Assembly (NCBI GenBank): GCA_017622215.1
Contig: JAGARO010000004.1
Location: forward strand, 124,001-188,000
Reading direction: 5' to 3'
Length of the DNA: 64,000 nucleotides
Source: Clostridia bacterium
GTDB lineage: Bacteria > Bacillota > Clostridia > Monoglobales > Monoglobaceae
Both the position numbers and the translations under genes were made by a program. Below the pieces are notes generated by a model that worked only from the letters and a program-made list of their open reading frames with translations, did no database searches and was not told the origin of the DNA. This document shows positions 43,899 through 52,297 of the stretch, in pieces. Numbering within the stretch: position 1 is the stretch's first letter; each line of letters starts with the position of its first letter.

Positions 43899-44379
43899 GC
43901 CAAAGTTTAATCTTATGGACGCTTTTATAATAGTTCTCATATTGGCAGTTGCCACAGTGGGAGTGCTGTTTGTAAAGTCAAAAACATCCTCTGGTAACAG
44001 CGAAACTGTAACTGTAAGATATTCAGTTGAGTTTAAGGAAAAGGATGAAGAACTTGGAGAAATGTTTAAGCTTGCTCTTGAAAACGGAGAGGGTGCCACA
44101 GTAACAGAAAAGGATAAAATCCCTGCAAAAATAGTTGATGTAGAGGTTGTTCCCTCAACTATGATAGTTGCAAACTCCAACACAGGAAAGCTGACAAAGA
44201 GTGAAATCGAGGGCAAGTACGATATAATTGTAACCCTTGAGTCCGAAGCCACAGAAACAGACAAAGATATAAGCCTTGGTGCAACACCGATTGCGGTAGG
44301 CGAAGAACTTGCGGTCCACGGCAGAGGAATTTCAGGCTTTGGTTATACAGTTGCCATAAACTACGGAGGTGAGAACTAA
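43888..44379 (+). CDS. DUF4330-type membrane-anchored protein A
   Basis: The protein is 163 residues. A single N-terminal transmembrane helix (FNLMDAFIIVLILAVATVGV) is followed by an extracytoplasmic beta-rich domain. It is similar in length and plan to the next gene. Function is unknown; the context suggests a role in surface-glycan assembly. It overlaps the glycosyltransferase gene by 11 bases. Confidence 0.75.
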   Translation: MENKPKFNLMDAFIIVLILAVATVGVLFVKSKTSSGNSETVTVRYSVEFKEKDEELGEMFKLALENGEGATVTEKDKIPAKIVDVEVVPSTMIVANSNTGKLTKSEIEGKYDIIVTLESEATETDKDISLGATPIAVGEELAVHGRGISGFGYTVAINYGGEN

Positions 44380-44870
44380 TGCTTATAAATAAAGAGGGAA
44401 AGCTTTTTGGTAAGGTAAGTATAATTGATATTTTTGCATTACTTCTCGTGGTTGTAATGGCACTGGGAATTTATATGAAATTTTTCAGGACAGTTGAAAC
44501 AACAACAGTTGAAAACTGCACAATCGAATATGAATTTAAGGTTACAGATTTAAGAATGTATTCTGTTACAGCCCTTCAGCAGTCGGAGAAAATCTTTGAC
44601 GAAAAGACAAAGGAATATATGGGCGAGATTGTAAATGTAGAGTATAGTCCGTCTGTGCAGAAAGCTGAACTTGCCGACGGCAGAGTAGTTATGACAGAGG
44701 CTCCTGATAAGTATGACGCAGTTGTAACAATCCGTGTAAAAGGCGGAGTAAACAACGCAGGCTACTTCACAGAAGAAAATAAAGCCATCTGTGCAGGCTC
44801 AAAATGTATAACAAAGACAAAGTTTGCAAAAACCGAAGGCGAAATTATTTCAGTTAAAAAAGCCGACTAA
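44379..44870 (+). CDS. DUF4330-type membrane-anchored protein B
   Basis: The protein is 163 residues. MLINKEGKLFGKVSIIDIFA and a single transmembrane helix are the typical DUF4330 start. The rest is a predicted extracytoplasmic beta domain. The start codon shares a base with the previous stop (TAATG). It is a probable tandem paralogue of protein A, and the two may form a hetero-oligomer. This is the last gene of the glycan operon. Confidence 0.8.
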   Translation: MLINKEGKLFGKVSIIDIFALLLVVVMALGIYMKFFRTVETTTVENCTIEYEFKVTDLRMYSVTALQQSEKIFDEKTKEYMGEIVNVEYSPSVQKAELADGRVVMTEAPDKYDAVVTIRVKGGVNNAGYFTEENKAICAGSKCITKTKFAKTEGEIISVKKAD

Positions 44871-44874
44871 AAAT

Positions 44875-44905
44875 AAAACCCTGAACCATATGGTTCAGGG
44901 TTAAT
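44875..44905. terminator. Bidirectional terminator
   Basis: A 26-base perfect palindrome (AACCCTGAACCA and its complement) with TTAATTTTTT on the plus side, between converging genes. Confidence 0.88.
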
Positions 44906-44908
44906 TTT

Positions 44909-46273
44909 TTAATTCTTCAAACTGTGCAGAGGAGCAGGAATTCTACCGCCTCTTGCGATAAACTCGTCGCTCTTGAAACTGTTGACCTTCATAACAGGTC
45001 CGCTTCCTAAAAGACCGCCAAATTCAACGGTATCGCCGATATCCATGCCAGGAGCAGGGATAATTCGAACAGCAGTAGTCTTGTTGTTAACCACGCCGAT
45101 TGCCGCCTCGTCAGCGATAATAGCTGAAATTGTTGAAGCGGAAGTTGAACCTGGCACACAAATCATATCAAGTCCAACAGAGCAAACACAGGTCATAGCC
45201 TCAAGTTTTTCGATTGATAAGGCGCCGCAGTTTGTTGCGTCAATCATACCTGCGTCCTCGCTGACAGGGATAAATGCCCCTGAAAGACCGCCGACAAAAC
45301 TTGATGCCATAACTCCGCCCTTTTTAACAGCGTCGTTAAGCATAGCAAGGGCAGCAGTAGTGCCGTGAGTTCCGCACTTTTCAAGTCCCATTTCCTCCAA
45401 AATGTGAGCAACGCTGTCCCCGATAGCAGGAGTAGGAGCAAGGGATAAATCCACGATTCCGTATGGAACGTTAAGACGTCTTGAAGCCTCCTGAGCCACA
45501 AGCTGTCCCATTCGGGTAATCTTAAATGCAGTCTTTTTAATTGTGTCTGCCACAACCCCAAGGTCAGCGTTCTTGCCGATTTTTTCAAGAGCACATTTTA
45601 CAACCCCGGGACCGCTTACGCCTACGTTGATAACACATTCACCCTCGCCTGTGCCGTGGAAAGCACCTGCCATAAATGGGTTGTCTTCAACAGCGTTGGC
45701 AAATACAACAAGCTTCGCACAGGCAAAACCACCTGAGGATGCAGTAAGTTCTGCACACTCTTTAACAATTCTTCCCATGTGAGCCACAGCATCAATGTTA
45801 ATTCCTGCACGGGTAGTAGCCACGTTAACGCTGGAGCAGACTCTTTCAGTTGAAGAAAGAGCCATAGGGATTGAGTCGATTAAAAGGCGGTCGCCCTTTG
45901 TATAGTCCTTGTGAACAAGGGCTGAATATCCGCCGATAAAGTTAACCCCTGTTGTGATAGCAGCCCTGTCTAAAGTCTTTGCGATTTTCACGCAATCCTC
46001 GATTGTAGTTGCATTTTCACAAAGATTTGAAACAGGAGTAACAGAGATACGCTTGTTGATAATAGGAATACCGAAATCCCTTTCGATTTCCTCACCTGTT
46101 TTAACAAGGTCTTTCGCGTATGTAGTAATTTTATTGTAAATTTTTTCGCACATTCTGTCGATGTCAGGGTCAGAACAGTCTTTCAGGGAAATACCCATTG
46201 TAATTGTGCGTATGTCAAGATGTTCTTCGTCAAGCATCTTGATAGTTTCCATAATTTCAAAAGAATTTATCAT
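44909..46273 (-). CDS. PFL/UPF0210 (DUF711) family protein
   Basis: The protein is 454 residues with no signal peptide. Gly- and Cys-rich motifs include [15 protein letters not shown] and [13 protein letters not shown]. The fold is distantly related to pyruvate-formate-lyase-like barrels, but no glycyl-radical motif is seen. Function is unknown. It is almost always paired with a small ACT protein, as here, which suggests amino-acid-responsive regulation. Confidence 0.88.
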   Translation of the reverse strand: MINSFEIMETIKMLDEEHLDIRTITMGISLKDCSDPDIDRMCEKIYNKITTYAKDLVKTGEEIERDFGIPIINKRISVTPVSNLCENATTIEDCVKIAKTLDRAAITTGVNFIGGYSALVHKDYTKGDRLLIDSIPMALSSTERVCSSVNVATTRAGINIDAVAHMGRIVKECAELTASSGGFACAKLVVFANAVEDNPFMAGAFHGTGEGECVINVGVSGPGVVKCALEKIGKNADLGVVADTIKKTAFKITRMGQLVAQEASRRLNVPYGIVDLSLAPTPAIGDSVAHILEEMGLEKCGTHGTTAALAMLNDAVKKGGVMASSFVGGLSGAFIPVSEDAGMIDATNCGALSIEKLEAMTCVCSVGLDMICVPGSTSASTISAIIADEAAIGVVNNKTTAVRIIPAPGMDIGDTVEFGGLLGSGPVMKVNSFKSDEFIARGGRIPAPLHSLKN

Positions 46274-46296
46274 AATAAACAGCCTTTCAGGAAAAA

Positions 46297-46566
46297 TTAA
46301 ATTCTGTGCATAGAGTTGAAGATGTCTTCGTGCTGAATACGGATTGAGAGACCGAGCTCAGTTCCAAGGTCTTCAAGACTCTTTGAAATTTCAGCAAAAT
46401 GGTCTTCGCACTTGCTTATGTCAACAAGCATAATCATAGTGAAGATGTCCTGCATAATAGTCTGTGAAATATCAAGAATGTTGATGTTGGCCTTTGCGAG
46501 GATGTCTGAAACGGAATAGATAATACCGACTCTGTCCTTGCCGATAACAGTAATAACAGCTTTCAT
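46297..46566 (-). CDS. ACT-domain protein (UPF0237)
   Basis: The protein is 89 residues forming a single ACT domain: [17 protein letters not shown] and the [12 protein letters not shown] strand. It probably binds an amino acid and regulates its partner. It lies 23 bases upstream of the UPF0210 gene in the same operon. Confidence 0.92.
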   Translation of the reverse strand: MKAVITVIGKDRVGIIYSVSDILAKANINILDISQTIMQDIFTMIMLVDISKCEDHFAEISKSLEDLGTELGLSIRIQHEDIFNSMHRI

Positions 46567-46640
46567 AATAAATTGCCTTTCTGCCCATTATATTAAAGCT
46601 CCCGCAGGGGGCACTTGCAGGAACGTAAAAATCTACATAT

Positions 46641-46669
46641 ATAATACACCTAAAGGGAAATATTTGCAA
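46641..46669 (-). promoter_or_regulatory. Promoter of the ACT-UPF0210 operon
   Basis: On the minus strand TTGCAA (46669-46664), a 17-bp spacer and TATTAT (46646-46641). Confidence 0.65.
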
Positions 46670-46696
46670 GTGCAATATTGAAATAAAAGGAAAATA

Positions 46697-46725
46697 TTGA
46701 CTTCCCCCAGGATTTTACATATAAT
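46697..46725 (+). promoter_or_regulatory. Promoter of the 165-aa membrane protein
   Basis: TTGACT (46697-46702), a 17-bp spacer and TATAAT (46720-46725). Confidence 0.75.
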
Positions 46726-46757
46726 GTATATAAAATTGACTGTTTAGGAGTGTTATT

Positions 46758-47255
46758 ATGAGTAGTAACAGAATGCACAGAGTCTTTTTTAATATCAGAT
46801 ATTTTTTTGGTCAGAAAAATTTTCAGGTTAGATTTTGGTTGAGAGATTATAAGATTTATCTGTTTTCTGTTTTGTTTGCAGTTGCAGGACTGGTTGCCTC
46901 TTTTAATGATATAACATGGCTGATGATTGTCGGCGGTATTGTTTCTTGTATTCTTCGTGCAATCGGATTTAACAATGATTCTTTATTTAAAAGAGGAAGT
47001 TGGGATTATTATTACCACATTCCCCTTTGGACACAATCCATAATCACTTTGCTGATTCCTACAGTAATCGGTATGTTGTTGCTTCATTTTCAGCTGGACT
47101 ATGGATTTGTGAGAAGCTTTCTGTTTGCGTTCAATGCTTCTTTGGTTTTGTTTTATATCTACTGGTTCCTTCATCTGATGGTACGTTATATCCGCTATAT
47201 GTTGTACGAAGGGAAGCTAAAAAGAGAGATTCGCAGAGAAAAAGTGGAAGAATAA
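46758..47255 (+). CDS. Membrane protein of unknown function (165 aa)
   Basis: Four likely transmembrane helices (about residues 32-50, 53-70, 92-110 and 118-140) lie between a basic N-terminus and a Lys/Arg/Glu-rich C-terminal tail. No family was recognised. Clear promoter, AGGAGTG ribosome site and terminator make it a stand-alone gene. Confidence 0.75.
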   Translation: MSSNRMHRVFFNIRYFFGQKNFQVRFWLRDYKIYLFSVLFAVAGLVASFNDITWLMIVGGIVSCILRAIGFNNDSLFKRGSWDYYYHIPLWTQSIITLLIPTVIGMLLLHFQLDYGFVRSFLFAFNASLVLFYIYWFLHLMVRYIRYMLYEGKLKREIRREKVEE

Positions 47256-47266
47256 ATTTAATAACA

Positions 47267-47298
47267 AATGCTCACCTGTAAATAATAGGTGAGCATTT
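47267..47298. terminator. Bidirectional terminator
   Basis: A 12-bp stem (AAATGCTCACCT / AGGTGAGCATTT) with a T-rich flank. Confidence 0.85.
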
Positions 47299-47301
47299 AT
47301 T

Positions 47302-48312
47302 TTATATGATATTCTCTGTTTCTTTCTCCATATTTTCAATAAATATGCCGTAGCCACGGGTGGGGTCATTCACAAAAACGTGGGTAACAGCCCCTATAAG
47401 CTTCCCGTCCTGCACAATAGGAGAACCTGACATACCCTGAACAATGCCCCCTGTTTTTTCAATTAGAGCAGGGTCGGTAATCTTAATTATCATATTTTTA
47501 GTGCCCTTTTCACCCCTGTTTAAAATTTTAATAATTTCAATATTGAACTGTTTGATTTCAGTCCCGTTTATGCTGGAGTAAATTAAGGCAGGTCCCGTGT
47601 GAACCTGTGATTTAGAACCGATAGGAAAAACAGGTCTTTCCGAAAGGAAAGAATCCTCGCTTATTTTACCGAAAAGACCTTTTTGGTTGTTGCGGATAAT
47701 TGAGCCCACAGTCCCCTCTTTAAAGAGTCCGTTAAGCTCTCCGGGTTCTCCCTTTTCGCCCTTGTCCACAGACACCACGGAGGCCTCCGAAATATTTCCC
47801 CCTCTGACGTTGAATACGTCGTTTATATCAGGGTCAATAATTCCGTGGCCGAGAGCTGCAAAGGAGCTGTTTGAGGGGTCAAAATAGGTTAAAGTGCCGA
47901 TGCCGCAGGCCTCGTCTTTAATCCATAGCCCAAGCTTAAGCTTCCCCGAAGACAGCTCCTTTTCGGGAATTAAAGTGGTGTAAAAAAAGCCGTCATCTCT
48001 AATGATTTTAAGGGTAGCAGTCCTTGTTTCAAGACCTGTCATAAGCCTTTCAAGGTCGGAAGCCGACTCTACATTTTCACCGTTAAATTCAGTGATAATA
48101 TCCCCTTTTTTTATTCCCGAGGATTTGCCGGGAGAAACAGTTTCCCCCTCTGTGTTTTCAAAGGAAGAAATGTCGGTAATAAGTGCTCCTGATGAGGAGA
48201 GGGAAACGCCGATACAGGCACCTCCCAAAACAACATCCTTGGCATAAACAGGAGAAACCAGAAGGGAAAAAGACAAAATAAAAGCTAAACAGATATTCTT
48301 AATTTTTTTCAT
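47302..48312 (-). CDS. SpoIVB-like serine peptidase (S55 family)
   Basis: The start is set at ATG 48312, six bases after AGGAGG; a TTG one codon upstream is less likely. The product has 336 residues. An N-terminal signal or anchor helix (ICLAFILSFSLLVSPVYA) precedes a PDZ domain (GIKKGDIITEFNGENV) and the S55 peptidase domain with FAALGHGI for the catalytic His and GMSGSPIVQDGK for the catalytic Ser. SpoIVB triggers pro-sigma-K processing in sporulation. It is shorter than B. subtilis SpoIVB (about 425). spo0A lies 3 kb away on the other strand rather than adjacent as in many relatives. Confidence 0.88.
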   Translation of the reverse strand: MKKIKNICLAFILSFSLLVSPVYAKDVVLGGACIGVSLSSSGALITDISSFENTEGETVSPGKSSGIKKGDIITEFNGENVESASDLERLMTGLETRTATLKIIRDDGFFYTTLIPEKELSSGKLKLGLWIKDEACGIGTLTYFDPSNSSFAALGHGIIDPDINDVFNVRGGNISEASVVSVDKGEKGEPGELNGLFKEGTVGSIIRNNQKGLFGKISEDSFLSERPVFPIGSKSQVHTGPALIYSSINGTEIKQFNIEIIKILNRGEKGTKNMIIKITDPALIEKTGGIVQGMSGSPIVQDGKLIGAVTHVFVNDPTRGYGIFIENMEKETENII

Positions 48313-48387
48313 CAAACGCCTCCTGTTCTGAGGAAAAACGCCTCATAATTATTATTGCCTGAAGAAGACGTCATATAAGTAGAAATA

Positions 48388-48425
48388 AAATAGAAACTGA
48401 CCTCGATTTAGGCCAGTTTCTATTT
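48388..48425 (-). terminator. Terminator-like hairpin after the 30-aa gene
   Basis: An 11-bp stem (AATAGAAACTG / CAGTTTCTATT) plus two inner G-C pairs has TTATTTCTAC beyond it on the minus strand. Confidence 0.65.
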
Positions 48426-48436
48426 ATTGAAAAGAA

Positions 48437-48529
48437 CTAATTATTCTGGTTGTTGTTCTTATTGTCCTTGTTGTCCTTAGACTGATTGTTCTGGTTGTTC
48501 TTGTTATCCTTCTTGTTCTGGTCTGACAT
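48437..48529 (-). CDS. Very small Asn/Lys/Gln/Asp-rich protein (30 aa)
   Basis: ATG 48529 is six bases after GGGAGGT. The peptide starts MSDQNKKDNKNNQNNQ and ends NNNQNN, with no hydrophobic residue after Met1. A terminator follows the stop. Low-complexity hydrophilic proteins of this kind are often found in endospore formers (small acid-soluble or coat-associated). Location between a SpoIVB-like gene and a coat-like gene supports a sporulation link, which is inference. Confidence 0.65.
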   Translation of the reverse strand: MSDQNKKDNKNNQNNQSKDNKDNKNNNQNN

Positions 48530-48623
48530 AAGCTTACCTCCCGTAGAAAAATTATTAAAAATAAAAAATTTTTTATTTCACAAATAGTATTTATCGGTAA
48601 AAAAGATTTTATACATATTTTTA

Positions 48624-48649
48624 ACAAAATTTTTATAAAAACATAGACT
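48624..48649 (+). promoter_or_regulatory. Candidate mother-cell sigma (sigma-K-like) promoter
   Basis: AC (48624-48625), 16 bp, then CATAGACT (48642-48649), close to the sigma-K pattern AC-N16/17-CATAnnnT. No good sigma-A pair was found at this position. Confidence 0.4.
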
Positions 48650-48668
48650 GAAAAGAGGAGGTGTAATT

Positions 48669-49163
48669 ATGAGATATATAAATCATGAAGAAAAAATAAA
48701 GAATCCCTGGGCAGACAGGGATGAAATTCCAATGCCAACAGTAACAGTCCCAAGGGAAATGCAGAGGGAAAATGAGGAAACTCTAGAGCGTATGCCAAGA
48801 ACGGTAACACCACAGCCGATACAAAACACAATGGAGGAAAGAGCGCAACAGCCAATGAACACAATGCCACAGCCTGTAACTCCACAGTCCCCCGTTTACA
48901 GCTATAATAACGAAGAAGTTATGACCTGTATGGGAAATGGTAATATGTCGGAGTATCTTTGTGGTAATATGAATATGCCGGTTAAAATTGAGTTTATGTT
49001 CGGCAATCTCCACGCCGAAAAGACAGGAATTTTAAGAGGCGTAGGCGAAAACTATGTAGTAATTGAGGATACGGCAACAGGCAATAAAATGGTGTGTGAT
49101 TTAAGATATGTAAAATTTATAAATATCTATACATACCCCGACAATAAAAATCTTGTATTTTAA
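48669..49163 (+). CDS. GerQ-like spore coat candidate protein (164 aa)
   Basis: ATG 48669 is seven bases after GAGGAGG. The N-terminal 85 residues are Pro/Gln/Thr/Met-rich and probably disordered. The C-terminal domain (about 90-164) has FGNLHAEKTGILRGVGENYV, IEDTATGNKMVCDLRYVKFI and a final YTYP segment. This resembles the small Sm-like beta domain of GerQ-type coat proteins, where a region ending in a Y-[IV]-x-F strand follows a D-x-x-T-G turn. The match is by eye. It contains three Cys residues that could crosslink. Confidence 0.6.
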   Translation: MRYINHEEKIKNPWADRDEIPMPTVTVPREMQRENEETLERMPRTVTPQPIQNTMEERAQQPMNTMPQPVTPQSPVYSYNNEEVMTCMGNGNMSEYLCGNMNMPVKIEFMFGNLHAEKTGILRGVGENYVVIEDTATGNKMVCDLRYVKFINIYTYPDNKNLVF

Positions 49164-49181
49164 GAACTGAAAGTGTATAAT
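49153..49181 (+). promoter_or_regulatory. Promoter of murT-gatD
   Basis: TTGTAT (49153-49158), a 17-bp spacer and TATAAT (49176-49181), overlapping the end of the coat-like gene. Confidence 0.6.
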
Positions 49182-49213
49182 AAAAGTTAGAATACATTAA
49201 AAGGAGAACGCAA

Positions 49214-50542
49214 ATGAAAAAACTACTTGCTGTATGGGCTGTAAAAATACTGACAATAGCGGGTAAGATTATGGGTAAAAAGTCCACATCAGGACCTGGA
49301 GAAATCGCTCTTAAAATCTGTCCCGATTTAATAAAAAGACTTGCGGGGAACGTAGGGAAAGAGATAATTGTAACCTGCGGAACAAACGGAAAAACTACAA
49401 CCAATAACCTTTTATACACAGCGCTGACAAAGGGCGGATATGAGGTTGTATGTAATAATTTAGGGGCAAATATGATTGGGGGAATTGCCACAGCCTTTGC
49501 CTCAAAGTGCAATATTTTCGGAAAATTCACGGCGGATTACGCCTGCCTAGAAATTGACGAGGCATCGGCAACAAAGGTTTTCGACCATATAAAGCCTGAT
49601 GTAATGGTAATTACAAATATGTTCAGGGACCAGCTTGACAGATACGGAGAAACTGAACAGACAATGGAACTTTTAAATAATGCCATTGAAAAAGCAGAGG
49701 GAGTTACCCTTGTGCTTAATGGAGATGACCCGCTGACAACTGCTTTCGGCGAAAACAGAAATGCAAAATTTTTTGGAATTTCAGAGAAAGTGCTCTCAAA
49801 TGAGGATAATTCCTCCGAGGGCAGATTCTGTATAAAATGCGGAAGCCCCATGAAATATAATTTTGTCCATTATAGTCAGCTGGGTGATTTTTACTGTGAG
49901 GACTGTGGAAATAAGAGGCCTGAGATTGATTATGAGGCAAAGGAAATTGATTTGTCAGAATCCCTTAAATTCCAGATAAACGGAAAGCATATCGACTTAA
50001 ATTACAGAGGCTTCTATAATATTTACAATGTCCTTGCAGTTTATTCTGTTATGGAAATTATCGGCGTGGATACAAAACACTTCAACGGCCTTATGTCGGA
50101 TTATAAGCCACAGATTGGCCGTATGGAGGAGTTTGATTTAGGCAAGCCTTTTATTTTGAATCTTGCAAAGAACCCTGCAGGCTTTAATCAGGCAATCGAA
50201 ACAGTTCTCCAGGATAAGAGAAAGAAAGATGTAATTATCGCAATAAACGATAAACCAGGTGACGGCATAGACGTATCATGGCTCTGGGATGTAGATTTTG
50301 AAAAAATCGGAGAGGCAGAGCTCAATAAACTCTATACCACAGGCATAAGAGTTTATGACTTGGCACTGAGGTTTAAGTATTCGGGAATTGAGCCTGATAT
50401 GGTTACAGAGGATATGGAAAAGGCAATTATAAATGCCATGGAAACAGATGCTGAAGTCTGCTATGTATTAGTTAATTACACAGCCCTTTTCGGCACCCAG
50501 AAGATACTTAAGGCAATGAGAAAGGAGAAAGAAAATGAGTGA
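49214..50542 (+). CDS. murT: Lipid II isoglutaminyl synthase, MurT subunit
   Basis: The protein is 442 residues. The Mur-ligase P-loop TCGTNGKTTT lies near residue 57. DQLDRYGE is in the central domain. A zinc ribbon CIKCG...CEDCG sits near residue 205-235. The C-terminal DUF1727 region has VSWLWDVDFE. With GatD it amidates the alpha-carboxyl of D-Glu in lipid II, using ATP and ammonia channelled from GatD. It overlaps gatD by eight bases. Confidence 0.95.
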   Translation: MKKLLAVWAVKILTIAGKIMGKKSTSGPGEIALKICPDLIKRLAGNVGKEIIVTCGTNGKTTTNNLLYTALTKGGYEVVCNNLGANMIGGIATAFASKCNIFGKFTADYACLEIDEASATKVFDHIKPDVMVITNMFRDQLDRYGETEQTMELLNNAIEKAEGVTLVLNGDDPLTTAFGENRNAKFFGISEKVLSNEDNSSEGRFCIKCGSPMKYNFVHYSQLGDFYCEDCGNKRPEIDYEAKEIDLSESLKFQINGKHIDLNYRGFYNIYNVLAVYSVMEIIGVDTKHFNGLMSDYKPQIGRMEEFDLGKPFILNLAKNPAGFNQAIETVLQDKRKKDVIIAINDKPGDGIDVSWLWDVDFEKIGEAELNKLYTTGIRVYDLALRFKYSGIEPDMVTEDMEKAIINAMETDAEVCYVLVNYTALFGTQKILKAMRKEKENE

Positions 50543-51269
50543 TTATAAGTTAAAGATAGTCCATCTTTTTCCTGATTTTCTCAATCTCTACGGAGATAAG
50601 GGAAATATTGAAGCAATGAGAAAACGCCTTGAGTGGAGAGATGTGGAGGCGGAAGTATGCTTTTGCACAGAGGGTAATGAGGAAATTGATTTTGAAAATA
50701 CAGATATTTTCGTTTTAGGCGGAGGCTCCGACAGGGAACAGGAAACTGTAAGACAGAAGCTTATGGAGAAAAAGGATGCCTTTAAGGATTATGCAGAAAA
50801 AGGCGGAGTAATCCTTGCAATCTGCGGAGGCTTTGAGCTTTTGGGAAATACAATCCGTAAGGGCGAAGAAGAAACAGAGTGCCTCGGAATTCTTGATATT
50901 GAAACAGATATTGCTGAAGACGGAAAGCGTTTCACAGGCAATATAATAATCGAAAACAGCGAGCTTGGCAAAATCGTAGGCTTTGAAAACCACAGCGGAA
51001 GAATGAATATAAAGGATAATACCCCACTCGGCAAGGTGATTACAGGCAAAGGCAACGATGGAAAGTCAGGGGCAGAGGGCGTAATCTATAAGAATGTTTT
51101 CGGAACATATCTTCACGGCCCACTTCTTCCAAAAAATCCTAATCTCTGTGATTATATTTTAAACAGAGCCTTAAAAAGAAAGTACGAAGATTTTATGGGG
51201 CTTATGCCACTTGGCGACCGCCTTGAAGACAAGGCAAGACGCTATATAATCAAGCGATTTTTAGGGTAA
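50535..51269 (+). CDS. gatD: Lipid II isoglutaminyl synthase, GatD glutaminase subunit
   Basis: The protein is 244 residues with a class I glutamine amidotransferase fold. The nucleophile is in ILAICGGFELLG and the His in GTYLHGPLLPKNP. It releases ammonia from Gln for MurT. It is translationally coupled to murT, as expected for the complex. Confidence 0.95.
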   Translation: MSDYKLKIVHLFPDFLNLYGDKGNIEAMRKRLEWRDVEAEVCFCTEGNEEIDFENTDIFVLGGGSDREQETVRQKLMEKKDAFKDYAEKGGVILAICGGFELLGNTIRKGEEETECLGILDIETDIAEDGKRFTGNIIIENSELGKIVGFENHSGRMNIKDNTPLGKVITGKGNDGKSGAEGVIYKNVFGTYLHGPLLPKNPNLCDYILNRALKRKYEDFMGLMPLGDRLEDKARRYIIKRFLG

Positions 51270-51388
51270 AACAAGACAAAACACAACATATAGTGTTTAT
51301 ATCCGACAAAATATACAAAATGCCTAAAAATAATTGGAAAAAAATTTCCATTTTTGTATTGACAAAATATGTAGATAGGGTTTATAAT
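51270..51388 (+). promoter_or_regulatory. spo0A control region with sigma-A promoter and possible 0A boxes
   Basis: TTGACA (51359-51364) and TATAAT (51383-51388) with an 18-bp spacer lie 73 bp before the gene. Three copies of GACAAAA (near 51275, 51305 and 51361), the reverse complement of TTTTGTC, resemble 0A boxes. The middle one, TGTCGGA on the minus strand, matches TGTCGAA at six of seven positions. Autoregulation is inferred. Confidence 0.55.
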
Positions 51389-51461
51389 TCATTTGCAATT
51401 GGAAAATTTTGGTAAAATAAATTCCAAAAGTAAAAATTATAAATTATAAGGGAGAATTAAA

Positions 51462-52253
51462 ATGGAAAAACAGGTAAGGGTATTATTGGCAGATACAGAT
51501 AAAGCCTATGCAGAGATGCTGAAAAAGAGTTTGAAGACAGATTACAGGATAGAGGTATGCGGAATAGCCACAGACGGATTTGACGTTCTAGAGATGGCAG
51601 ACATACTTAAGCCTGATGTAATAATAATGGATGTAGTACTTCCAAGTCTTGATGGAATAGGGGTAATGGAAAGACTTAGAATGAAGAATGGGGAGAATAT
51701 GCCAAAGGTTATAATTTCCTCATCAATCAAAAAGGAAAAGGTAGCACAGACCTGTTTAGAGCTTGGCGCAGAGTATTATATGGTTAAGCCTGTGAATATT
51801 GCAGCCCTTTTAAGAACTATAAATCTGTCCTTAAGCGACCAGGGTGCTGAGGGCGGAATAATCACAAAGGACAGTTTCACAAAGGGTGGTAAAAAGCCTG
51901 ATGTTGAAACAATGGTAACAGAAACAATCCACGATATCGGCATTCCTGCACATATAAAGGGGTATCAGTACTTAAGACACGCAATAATGCTTGTAATTGA
52001 TAATTTAGATATTATAAATTCAATCACAAAACAGCTTTATCCCACAGTTGCACAGGACTTCAATACAACGGCAAGCCGTGTTGAGAGGGCAATCCGCCAT
52101 GCAATTGAGGTTGCCTGGGACAGAGGGGACACAGAGGTTATCGACTCAATCTTCGGCTACACAGTTGCCACAGCGAAAGGTAAGCCTACAAACAGCGAGT
52201 TTATAGCAATGATAGCTGATAAACTTCGTTTAGAAATTAAAAACGCAGGCTAA
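51462..52253 (+). CDS. spo0A: Sporulation transcription factor Spo0A
   Basis: The protein is 263 residues. The receiver domain (about 1-125) has [13 protein letters not shown], the phosphorylated Asp in [12 protein letters not shown] and Lys in MVKPVN. The C-terminal Spo0A domain (about 150-260) contains [33 protein letters not shown] and VAWDRGD for DNA contact. Phosphorylated Spo0A starts sporulation by binding 0A boxes. ATG 51462 is behind AAGGGAG. Confidence 0.97.
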   Translation: MEKQVRVLLADTDKAYAEMLKKSLKTDYRIEVCGIATDGFDVLEMADILKPDVIIMDVVLPSLDGIGVMERLRMKNGENMPKVIISSSIKKEKVAQTCLELGAEYYMVKPVNIAALLRTINLSLSDQGAEGGIITKDSFTKGGKKPDVETMVTETIHDIGIPAHIKGYQYLRHAIMLVIDNLDIINSITKQLYPTVAQDFNTTASRVERAIRHAIEVAWDRGDTEVIDSIFGYTVATAKGKPTNSEFIAMIADKLRLEIKNAG

Positions 52254-52268
52254 GAAGTAAAGATATGT

Positions 52269-52297
52269 AAGGACGGATGAAATCCGTCCTTTTTTTA
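52269..52297. terminator. Terminator between converging spo0A and the S-layer gene
   Basis: A 9-bp stem (AGGACGGAT / ATCCGTCCT) with a GAA loop is followed by seven T residues on the plus strand. Confidence 0.88.

Noticed and set aside
43281-44264. 327-codon minus-strand frame opposite the glycosyltransferase and DUF4330 genes
   Set aside because: It crosses two well-supported genes, has Phe/Ser-rich shadow composition and no ribosome site or family motif.
48424-48627. 67-codon minus-strand frame rich in Arg/Thr overlapping the 30-aa gene
   Set aside because: It is the same low-complexity DNA read in another frame; the 30-codon frame has the ribosome site at correct spacing.
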